A DNA stretch of 64,000 nucleotides. It comes from Saitoella complicata NRRL Y-17804. Lineage: Eukaryota; Ascomycota; Saitoellomycetes; Saitoellales; Saitoellaceae. The notes beneath the pieces are model-generated. The model was not told where the DNA came from, did not search any database, and saw only the letters and a program-made list of their open reading frames with translations. Position numbers and translations under genes: made by a program. The first letter of the stretch is position 1. Every line of letters begins with the position of its first letter. Of the stretch, positions 55,235 through 64,000 are shown piece by piece. Location of the stretch: the NCBI RefSeq assembly GCF_001661265.1, contig NW_017566999.1, positions 459,246-523,245 on the forward strand, written 5' to 3'.

Positions 55235-55881
55235 TTATCCCGTCCTCTCAATCAAGTGCAACCCACTCGCCGTCTCCACAACCCGACTCATCTCCCCAAC
55301 CTGCAACCCAAACGCCGCCTCCTCAAACTCCTTCTGCATCTCTCCCCTCCCAAAGTATCCCAAATCCCCTCCCTTCCTCGCACTCGAGCAATCACTCTCA
55401 CTAACCGCCAACTCGCCCAAACTGATCTCTCCAGCCCTGATCCGCGCTTCGTGTTGGAGGATGATTTGCATTGCTTCCGTCTTTGAGCGGGAGATTGTGG
55501 CGGAGCGCCAGGATGAGGGACGTCGGGATTCGGCGTGTTTTACGAGGAGGTGCGAGGTGCGGATTTTGTCTTGGTCTGGGGGAGGTGCGGGTTGGACGAG
55601 GGGGATGGAGTGGTTTAGGGCCATGTATGCGGAGAGTTTGGCGCTGTCGGCATCTGTGGGGGGTTCCCAGCGTGATTCCTGTTGTGAATGTTAGCGAAGA
55701 ACGTGAACGTGAATGGAGGGGAGAGGTGGGTGACACGTACGCTTGTCTTGTTGTTGTAATAGTAAGGGATTCCCTTGGTCTTGGAGTGCCTGATCTCCCA
55801 GTTGGGCGGTAATCCGGTATCAGCGGCCTAGATGATCCAATTAGCCATACATTCATACCATTCTTGAGTTACGCCCACCAT
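55235..55881 (-). CDS. ESS1: Pin1/Ess1-type peptidyl-prolyl isomerase
   Basis: Isomerises phospho-Ser/Thr-Pro bonds, for example in the RNA polymerase II tail. Three exons: the ATG alone (55879-55881), 55741-55827 and 55235-55678, with introns of 51 and 62 bp, giving 177 residues. The WW domain covers about residues 6-42 (LPPNWEIRHSKTKGIPYYYN, then ESRWEPP across intron 2). The parvulin domain covers about 65-177 (IRTSHLLVKHAESRRPSSW, ELAVSESDCSSARKGGDLG, EEAAFGLQVGEMSRVVETASG, LHLIERTG). All expected catalytic residues seem present. A first coding exon of just the start codon is unusual. The alternative donor within the first intron gives the wrong phase or a 31-bp intron. Confidence 0.9.
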
Positions 55882-56198
55882 GAGGAATTGGACGTTTGCG
55901 TTGTTGTTTGCGTTGCGATGTGACGTTCGGCCGCATTCCCCGGACTCGTATACGGGGGGGCACGTGAGGGGCTCACCTTGGGCGTGTCCTCAGGGCATCA
56001 AGTCGATTGGTTACCAATTCTGATGAACGTAAACTTGGGTGTATCACTGTGTATCACTGACCAGATTGTGCCGTCGCCTACGTAAGCACCGACCACGACG
56101 CTCCGCACCAGCGACCGACGCTCGAGCGCTACGTATTGACTGAGGACCCTCGTTATTCTCGTTGTTGTCATCGAAATACCATAGAACACCCTACGATC
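55882..56198. promoter_or_regulatory. Divergent promoter ESS1/UBA1 with CACGTG
   Basis: The 317 bp hold both promoters. CACGTG at 55961-55966 sits in GGGGCACGTGAGGG, matching the site upstream of MTR3. A run of seven or eight G just before it may form a G-rich structure. Confidence 0.5.
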
Positions 56199-59100
56199 AT
56201 GACGGTGAGTTCGGAATCCTCTTCGCCGCCGCGTCTGGAGACAACATCATTGGTACGACGGCGACTAATTGGCCTTACAGTCGAAAATGCAGATTGACTC
56301 TGGCAACACCACGGATGGCCAGAACTCCACCATCGACGAATCTCTCTACTCCCGCCAGCTCTACGTCCTCGGCCACGAAGCTATGAAGCGGATGTCAGCC
56401 TCCAACGTCCTCATCATCGGCCTGCGCGGCCTCGGTATTGAAATCGCCAAGAACATCTGTCTCGCAGGTGTTAAATCCCTCACAATCTGGGACCCAAACC
56501 CGGTCAAGATCGAGGACTTGAGTTCACAGTTCTTCTTGAGAGGAGAGGACGTCGGAAAGGGACGCGCGGAGGTCTGTCAAAGTCGTTTGGCGGAGTTGAA
56601 TCAGTACACGCCTGTTACGGTGTTGGAGGGTGCGTTGAACCCGGAGACACTTGCGGCGTTCCAGGTTGTTGTTTGTACGGAGAGTACGCTTTCGCTGCAG
56701 TTGGAGTTGAATGATTATACGCATGCGAACGGGATTGCGTTCATCTCGGCCGCGACCTATGGTTTGTTTGGAAACCTGTTTTGTGATTTTGGAGCAGAGT
56801 GGGTTTGTAGGGACTCGACGGGTGAGAACCCGGTTAGTGGGATTGTCGCCTCGATTGATGAGAGTGGGTTGGTGACCGCGTTGGATGAGACGAGACATGG
56901 ACTTGAGGATGGTGATTGGGTTTTGTTCTCCGAGGTTGAGGGTATGGAGGGTCTTAACTCTACCGACGAGACACAGGCACGAGAGATCAAGGTTACCGGC
57001 CCTTACACTTTCGAGATCGGCGACGTCTCCGGTCTCGGCGAGTACAAGCGTGGTGGTCTCTTCACCCAGGTCAAGAAGCCCAAGACCTACACCTTCAAGT
57101 CTCTCCGCGAATCCCTCGCCGACCCCGAATACCTCATCTCTGATTTCGCCAAGTGGGACCGTCCCCCGCAGTTACACATCGGTTTCCAGGCTTTGCACAA
57201 GTTTGTCGAGAACCACAACGGTTCCTTCCCTCGGTCGCGTAACGAGGAGGATGCGCTTAAGATTGTCGAGTACGCTAAGGATATCAATGCATCTACTTCC
57301 GAGGCTACCAAGGTCGAGGAGCTCGATGAGAAGTTGATCAAGGAGTTGTCGTACCAGGCTAGGGGTGACTTGAGTCCCATGTGTGCCTTCCTCGGTGGTA
57401 TGACCGCTCAGGAAGTCCTGAAGGCTATTTCTGGCAAGTTCGGACCCGTTAAGCAGTACTTGTACTTTGACTCCCTCGAGTCTTTGCCTACGACTGTTGA
57501 GTTGACCGAGGAGAGCTGTCAGCCTCTGGGTTCCAGGTACGATGGCCAGATAGCCGTTTTCGGACGCGAATTCCAGGAGAAGATTGGCAACCAGAAGCAG
57601 TTCTTGGTCGGTGCTGGTGCCATTGGATGTGAGATGTTGAAGAACTGGGCCATGCTTGGTCTCGGAACGGGCGCGAACGGTGGTATCCAGGTCACAGACA
57701 TGGATTCGATTGAGAAGTCGAACTTGAACAGACAGTTCTTGTTCAGGTCTAGGGATGTCGGAAAGTTGAAGAGTGAGTGTGCTTCTGCTGCCGTTACGGC
57801 AATGAACCCGGAGTTGTTGGGGAAGGTCACTACGCACAGGGATCGTGTTGGTGCCGATACGGAGCAGATCTTTGATGATAACTTCTGGAGTGCGTTGGAT
57901 GGTGTTACGAACGCGCTTGACAATGTTGATGCGCGTACGTATGTTGACCGTCGCTGTGTCTTCTACCGCAAGCCCCTTCTGGAGAGTGGAACCCTTGGAA
58001 CGAAGGGTAACACCCAGGTCGTGATTCCTCACCTGACTGAATCCTACTCCAGCTCTCAGGATCCTCCGGAGAAGTCTTTCCCTATCTGTACTCTTCGCAA
58101 CTTCCCTAACCAGATTGAGCACACCATCGCCTGGGGTCGTGATTTGTTTGAGGGATACTTTAGGCAGCCTGCTGAGAACGTCAACTTGTATTTGGGTTCG
58201 CCTAACTTTGTTGAGAGTACCTTGAAGCAGAGCGGAAACCAGAAAGAGATCTTGACTAGCATCAAGGACTTCTTGGTTGATGCTAAGCCTTTGACGTTCG
58301 AGGAGTGTATCGTTTGGGCTAGGTTGGAGTTCGAGAAGAAGTTCTCGAACGACATTCAGCAGCTTCTTTACAACTTCCCCAAGGACTCCGTGACCTCTTC
58401 TGGAACTCCTTTCTGGTCTGGTCCTAAGCGTGCTCCAACCCCCGCTGTCTTCGACCCGGAGAACCCTGATCACTTGGAGTACATCATCGCTGCTGCCAAC
58501 TTGCACGCTTTCAACTACGGTTTGAAGGGTGATGAGTTCACCCCCGAGCAGTACAAGAAGGTCTTGGCTGATGTCATGGTCCCCGAGTTCTCTCCCGCTT
58601 CCGGCGTTAAGATCCAGGCGGATGAGAAGGAGGCTGCGCCTACCCAGACTACTCCTGATGAGGATGAGTTGAAGACGCTCTTGGAGTCTTTGCCTATGCC
58701 TTCCAACTTTGCCGGTTACCGCCTGTCTCCGGTTGAGTTTGAGAAGGATGATGATACCAACCACCACATTGACTTCATCACTGCTGCGTCGAACCTCCGT
58801 GCGGCATGTTATGGCATCAAGACCGCTGACCGTCACAAGACCAAGTTCATCGCTGGTAAGATCATCCCTGCTATTGCGACTACGACGTCTTTGGTTACTG
58901 GTTTGGTCTGCTTGGAGTTGTACAAGGTTGTTGATGGAAGACAGAAGATCGAGGACTACAAGAATGCTTTCGTTAATTTGGCCTTGCCGTTCGTTGCTTT
59001 CTCTGAGCCGATCGCGAGTTCGAAGATGAAGTACAACAACAAGGAGTGCGACAAGATCTGGGACCGATTTGATATTCCTTCCAACATCACGCTGAGGGAG

Positions 59101-59361
59101 CTCGTTGATTACTTCAAGGAGAAGGAAGGACTCGACATCACCATGTTGTCGTCTGGCGTGTCTCTTTTGTACGCTTCGTTCTTCCCGGCGAAGAAGTTGG
59201 CGGAGAGGTTCCCGTTGAAGATTACGGAGTTGGTGGAGACTATTTCGAAGAAGCCCATTCCTGAGACGCAGAAGAGTTTGATTTTAGAGATTTGTGCGGA
59301 TGATGAGACTGGAGAGGATGTTGAGGTGCCGTACGTTAGGGTGCAAATTCGTTCCGCTTAA
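56199..59361 (+). CDS. UBA1: Ubiquitin-activating enzyme E1
   Basis: Activates ubiquitin with ATP and passes it to E2 enzymes. Exon 1 (56199-56204, just ATG ACG) and exon 2 (56281-59361) join across a 76-bp intron to 1028 residues, close to yeast Uba1 (1024). The inactive adenylation half ([17 protein letters not shown]) is followed by the active half ([17 protein letters not shown]; the ATP-binding GxGxxGCE region). The catalytic Cys605 sits in [16 protein letters not shown]. The C-terminal ubiquitin-fold domain ends with VPYVRVQIR. Coding is even, with optimal codons and no skew patches, as expected for a highly expressed gene. Confidence 0.97.
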
Positions 59362-59986
59362 TTCGTGGTACGATGTATGGAAAGGTGGTCATAGATGCAC
59401 GTGATGGTTTGATAAGGTTATTTCGTTGTCGCTTCTCGTTGCATACCGTAGTTGGGAGTTAGAATACGAGTTTGTTCTCCCTTAAGTTATGCTTCATCTT
59501 CCAGTACCACTCTGGATTCGCTGGCTCTTTTTCCGCGTGTGAGGGTGGCCTCTGCAATTGAGCACGGAGTAAGTAGGAATCACGCATTGGATTGGAAATC
59601 ATTACACCGAGAACCATATCGCCCCGTAACATGGAAACAAACCTCAGGCCAAACTTGGCGTGGGAAGATATCCGCGGACACGTCCAACGAGGAGTGTGAC
59701 GGATAAGATGACATTGAAGCCCAACGAAGGATATTGTCTTGGCCAAATCTCTCAACTTACAAGCCACTTTTGACAGGAATGAACACAAAACTTCTCATAA
59801 TTTACAGCGGATAAACCAGCACGGACCAGCGTACCTCACTGTTTGGCGGGGCACATCTCCCGAGGCGCGGATCGCGCTGGCATCTCCAGTCGGTGCTCAA
59901 ATGCTTGATTTGTTTGTACTTACGCCGATCGACCTCGACAACTCGACCAGCCAACAACGAAAGCTTCAACAGCTGACGATCAACAA
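59362..59986. promoter_or_regulatory. Intergenic region UBA1/CHO2
   Basis: 625 bp upstream of CHO2, with a CACGTG at 59399 near the UBA1 end. A yeast-type inositol response element was not clearly seen. Only shadow ORFs lie in this stretch. Confidence 0.4.
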
Positions 59987-62730
59987 ATGGAGGCTTCAGA
60001 TCTCGACGGCCTTCGTAATCGGCAATCTGCGGCTCAACCGGCGCCTGTCGAGAGCGATGCCGTTGTGAAGGATAGGGAGGAGGAAGTGAAGCCGGAGCAG
60101 TCGGGTAAGACGTTTGGACGGGCTCCGGATGGAACGGGTATGTATTTTCGAGAGAGAATTTGGGAGATCGGGTGCTGATCTGTGTATGGTTCGTAGTGTT
60201 TACCGTTCCGAAGACTACGGATATGGTCTCGTCCATCCTCGATCCGCGCGCTCCGAAGAGTGAGTTGGATATCGTCGTTCTCGCCTCCCTCGCTTTCTCG
60301 ATCTTCGTCTACATCACCTTCCCCGACCGTGCGAGAAGGTACTCGCTTCTCCTCCTCTTTCTGTTCTGGCGCGCTTCGTATAATGTCGGACTCGGGTATC
60401 TCCTGAACGTGCAGTCGAAGAATCGGACGCTCGTCGCGTGGGCACAGAAGTACTGCTTGTTCGATAAGGAGAATAAGGCCGTGTACAGCTTCGTTAGGAG
60501 GAATTTGCAGGGTAAGATGGAGAAGGACTATGATTTTGATCAAGTGCCGAAGGAGTACAATACTTGGCTCCTGTACCGCCGCTTGGTGGATTTGATCTTG
60601 ATGAATGATTTCGTGGCATACGTACTCATGGCGCTGGCTTGGTTGCATTTCCCGTCCGGACATGGGTTTTTGACGCATACCCTCCGCTGGACCCTCGGTT
60701 TTGTGTTGATTTTGTTTAACTTGTGGGTCAAGTTGGACGCCCACCGCGTCGTCAAAGATTTCGCCTGGTACTGGGGCGACTTCTTCTTCCTCGTTGATTC
60801 GGATCTCACGTTCGACGGTGTCTACGACCTTGCGCCGCATCCGATGTATAGTGTGGGGTATGCCGGGTACTATGGTATTTGTATCATTTCTGCGAGCTAT
60901 ACGGTGTTGTTTGCGAGTTTGTTGGCGCATGCGGCGCAATTTGCGTTTTTGACTTGGGTTGAGAATCCGCATATTGAGAAAACGTATAACCCGCCCAAGC
61001 TTGTGAGGACGAAGAGTGGAGCAGCTGCCACGGCGGAGGAGAAGGTCAAGAAGCCCGCGAGAGATTTGGTCGTGTTCAGGAATTTCGATCCGTACCGTTC
61101 CGCGGACTTGGCGCTTGCGTGTTTGGTTTCCACGACGGTCGTGTTGGCGGTGTTCTTGCCGACCACGAGGACCACGAAGACTTTTTTCGTGTTGCAGGCG
61201 TTTTTCTGGAGGCTTGTGCATTCGTTTGGGTTGGGCCTCGTCTTGAGCGCGCAGAGTCGTGGAAAGCGGTGGACGCGGCATTTCATCAAGCACGGCGAGA
61301 CGGCGGAGGATGCATGGTGTCAGTGGAAGGGTGTGTATAACCTCTCGCTTTGTATGGTTTACGCGTCGTTCGGTGCTGTTGTTTGGAAGTTGTGGAGCTT
61401 TCCGCAGGATTGGACGGTTGGAACGGTTTTGTTGAGACATACTGTTGGTGTGTTGTTGGTTGTTTTGCACGTTTGGACAAGTTCTTCGATTTATGAGGCA
61501 CTTGGTGACTTTGGATGGTTCTTTGGCGATTTCTTCGTTGATGAGTCTCCGAGTCAGCTCACGTACACCGGTATCTACCGCTACCTCAACAACCCCGAGC
61601 GCTTGTTGGGATCCGCTGCGTTCTGGGGGTTGGCTATGGTTTCGTCGTCAAGGGCTGCGACACTCTTGGCGCTCCTGAGTCAGATTTGTAACATCTTGTT
61701 TATCGAGTTGGTCGAGAGACCGCATATGGAGATGCTGTACGGTAACCAGATTCGTAAAGAAGCGGGTGTGAGCAGGACGCTGAAGAGCGTGATTGAGCCT
61801 ACGACGCGTTCGCCTTCGTTCCAGGAATTGGATCGTAAGGTGCAGGAAGTCAAGGGTCAGGTCGACGCGTTATTCCTGAAGGCGATGAATGAGGTGGAGG
61901 AGTTCATCGAGAACGGCTTGGCGCGGTACGGTATCGGCAACGGAAAAGTTATGCTGGATGAATTCCCGAGTCGGATGCATGTCGCCCGCGTTGCGAACAC
62001 GCCTGTTGATCCCAAGCTTTACGAGTTACAGATCGTGAGTGCGAGTAGTGATGAGAGCCCGAGTTCGCAGTTGAGGTTTGAGTTGGGGAAGGAGATTAGG
62101 GTGAAGTGGTCTGCGCCTGCGACGCACAGTAAGAAGGATTGGATCGGGTTGTATCGCGTTACGGCGAATACCTCGAAGGAGATTACGAGGGTTGCGTCGA
62201 TGGGGAGGTGGTCTGCTGTCGATGCTGAGGGGTATGATAATCATACGGATTCGATTCTTGCTGGTGGGGAGACGGAGGGTGAGGTTGAGTTTAGGGGTGA
62301 TGCGCTCTTCTGGAAGACGGGGGTTTATGAGTTTAGGTATCACTATGACGGGAAGCATAACGTGATGGCTATCTCGGCGCCGTTCGAGATTACGCTTCCG
62401 CGTCCTTCGTCGCCTTCTTCACTCCCGCTTTCGTCGATCGAGGAGTCGTTGCTCAAGCTCTGCCAGGTCTGTTTCGCTGATCCGTCTCTTTCGCTTGAAG
62501 ACGGGTTTGTTTTTGGTGATCCTGTGCAGGATGAGAAGGTGAGCAAGAGGGTTGTGTATGGCGTTAAGGAGATGTTTGGGGTTGAGTTTAGCAGGGAAGT
62601 CGTTAAGGCGGATGGTGATGTGAGGGGTTTGGCGAGGAGGGTGTTGGAGGCGATGAAGGTTTTGAGGCCGTTCACGCAGACTGGTGCCACGACCCCCGCC
62701 GAGTCCGGTGTCGTTGCCGAATCTGCCTAA
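59987..62730 (+). CDS. CHO2: Phosphatidylethanolamine N-methyltransferase Cho2
   Basis: Makes the first methylation of phosphatidylethanolamine on the way to phosphatidylcholine, in the ER membrane. Exons 59987-60137 and 60197-62730 join across a 59-bp intron to 894 residues, like yeast Cho2 (869). The protein has two halves with several transmembrane helices each (for example IVVLASLAFSIFVYITF and LALACLVSTTVVLAVFL). The two methyltransferase-type blocks are visible (DLAPHPMYSVGYAGYYG and YTGIYRYLNNPERLLG). A soluble C-terminal domain begins near residue 620. The start is the first ATG of the frame after an Arg/Gln/Glu-rich leader. Confidence 0.95.
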
Positions 62731-63172
62731 ATGGGAGAAGCTGTGGAGGTGGTGTTGTCACGAATTTTGGAGTGAAAACTGTTTGCTGGGCAATCTTGAT
62801 AGAAGTTTGACGAGACGGAGCATTTTTGGGATGTTTGAGAGGAAGTGTCTATGGATTCAACATTTAGACGGCTTTGTAAGATAGAGCTGTCATCAACTGG
62901 CGGCGTTTTTTGCTATAGATACCAAGGACATAATATACTGTTACTCCACTCTTTTGACTTATTTAGCACGAGATCGCTATTGGAGAGGTAGTGTTATGTG
63001 ACCGTTTTGCATTTGTCGCGTACGACCCTACAGCTATGCACCTGCTTGATCTATTGCGACAGTCCAATCAAAGTAAAACCCCAAAAACGCCAAAAAGCAA
63101 ACCCCAATCTCTTTCTATCTTGCACCGCGTACCTCACCATCCCGGACGTTTCCTCTCTTCATCTTCACGACT
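62731..63172. other. Convergent gap CHO2/MRPL27
   Basis: 442 bp of non-coding sequence, AT-rich around 62880-62980, holding the two 3' untranslated regions. Nothing else was seen. Confidence 0.4.
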
Positions 63173-63561
63173 CTAAGCCTTACTCGCCGCCGCAGCCGGA
63201 AACTCCTCGAAGGCGTTCTCGGCCTTCCATCTGTCCAAGTAGTACTGACCACGGAATCCATCCTTGTATCCCTGAAACCTCGACTTGATTGGAGGAATGT
63301 GGGTTCCCACAAAGGGAGTCAAACGGGTGTCGGCCAGGCCAGCAGGGACAACATAAGTGCGGACCTTGCGGTATTCGATGATGTAGTTTCCGTGCTTGGT
63401 GTGTCTACCCATGGCACCAGTGCGGGTTCCCTTGTAGTAGTTGCGACCTGTACGCGGATCAGTATGGCATGTCGAGAACCACAGAAAGGATAGGACATAC
63501 CCTGCTTGGTGGTCATGGCGAGACGGCGAGTGCCCTCACAGACCTGTGTCGGCTTAAACAT
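63173..63561 (-). CDS. MRPL27: Mitochondrial large ribosomal subunit protein mL41 (Mrpl27)
   Basis: A structural protein of the mitochondrial 54S subunit. Exon 1 (63501-63561) and exon 2 (63173-63447) join across a 53-bp intron to 111 residues. The family start with TTKQG is followed across the splice by RNYYKGTRTGAMGRHTKHG, then YIIEYRKVRTYVVPAGLADTRLTPFVG. Length and motifs fit fungal mL41. It is the last gene before the telomere: the start codon lies 313 bp from the first TTAGGG repeat, so its promoter is directly subtelomeric. It is transcribed away from the telomere. Confidence 0.95.
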
Positions 63562-63874
63562 TGCTGCTCGTGTATATTCTTACCAGTATTGGTGATTTCT
63601 TGGTGGTGTATTGCTCGCTCGCCCGTACACGACCCCTGCTGCGCCCGGACTGCGCCCGTCTTCGAGCCCGGGACACCGCACAAACCATCCAGTCTGGATC
63701 TACTACTAGTCCGTCTAACCCCAAGTCAGACAAAGCGAAAACGGCCAGTAAACCGAGGTGAAGTTCATGCACCGGTTCCAAGTAGTTGACCTCAGTTGAC
63801 TTAGAAGCATGCACAGTAGGTGATATTCATGCATCAAGGAGTGACCAAACAGTGTTATGAGCTTCAATAACAAG
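63562..63874. promoter_or_regulatory. MRPL27 promoter directly abutting the telomere
   Basis: 313 bp with no subtelomeric repeat, Y'-like helicase or degenerate telomere repeat visible. It contains the whole upstream region of MRPL27. No TATA box was recognised. Confidence 0.5.
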
Positions 63875-64000
63875 TTAGGGTTAGGGTTAGGGTTAGGGTT
63901 AGGGTTAGGGTTAGGGTTAGGGTTAGGGTTAGGGTTAGGGTTAGGGTTAGGGTTAGGGTTAGGGTTAGGGTTAGGGTTAGGGTTAGGGTTAGGGTTAGGG
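63875..64000 (+). repeat. Telomere repeat array (TTAGGG)21
   Basis: Twenty-one perfect TTAGGG units run to the window end with the G-rich strand 5' to 3' toward the end, the correct orientation for a right chromosome end. The array starts abruptly with no degenerate units. Confidence 0.98.

Noticed and set aside
57172-58836. 554-codon minus-strand open frame
   Set aside because: Lies entirely antisense to UBA1 and is a by-product of its codon bias; no domains.
60034-61470. 478-codon minus-strand open frame
   Set aside because: Antisense to CHO2, with basic and low-complexity sequence typical of shadow frames.
1-64000. CRISPR arrays, rRNA genes, bacterial operon signals
   Set aside because: None seen; the gene structure is eukaryotic and the only tandem arrays are the telomere and the (CGA)9 tract.

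Overview
This is the right-hand end of a chromosome from a filamentous ascomycete, most likely Pezizomycotina. It ends in 21 perfect TTAGGG repeats. About 25 genes are packed with short intergenic gaps. Introns are few, 49-84 bp, usually close to the start codon, with GT-AG ends and often a CTAAC-like branch site. Gene content is fungal: a cytoplasmic dynein heavy chain, an Anp1-type mannosyltransferase, Arc1, Trs85, Mrpl27 and a fungal-type Rad18. The genus cannot be told from the sequence alone. LAYOUT: 1-2.5 kb is gene-poor and holds a broken gene of unknown function. 2.7-15 kb carries CCA1, TRS85, SUV3, TAF13, an Oca-type pseudophosphatase, KAE1, a small secreted protein with four in-phase exons, and RAD18. 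15.25-28.26 kb is one dynein heavy chain gene with a single 52-bp intron. 28.7-33 kb carries RNH203, ARC35, MSL1 and a UBX4/TUG-type gene. 34.1-35.8 kb holds two adjacent CAP/PR-1 secreted-protein genes, both disrupted. 36.2-49 kb carries a GEA-type Arf-GEF, ANP1, a SET protein, a zinc-finger gene with an in-frame stop, ARC1, a small charged protein, and three nearly identical intron-containing tRNA-Phe(GAA) genes. 49.5-54 kb is accessory-like: a PLDc_N membrane protein, a poorly resolved gene and a broken Ty3/gypsy integrase remnant. 53.97-63.6 kb returns to conserved genes: MTR3, ESS1/PIN1, UBA1, CHO2 and MRPL27. The MRPL27 start codon is only about 310 bp from the telomere. WORKING TOGETHER: several genes serve RNA maturation and translation (CCA1, KAE1, ARC1, tRNA-Phe, MTR3, MSL1, SUV3, MRPL27). 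Others serve the secretory pathway and cytoskeleton (TRS85, GEA, ANP1, CHO2, dynein, ARC35) or genome and ubiquitin functions (RAD18, RNH203, UBA1, UBX4). They do not form an obvious pathway cluster, though many are divergent pairs sharing 150-350 bp promoters. The most unusual signals are the telomere abutting essential-type genes, a patchwork of alternating A+C-rich and G+T-rich blocks inside many coding regions, the paired single-lesion CAP pseudogenes, and a zinc-finger ORF that resumes after its stop codon. I found no clear new defence or biosynthetic system.
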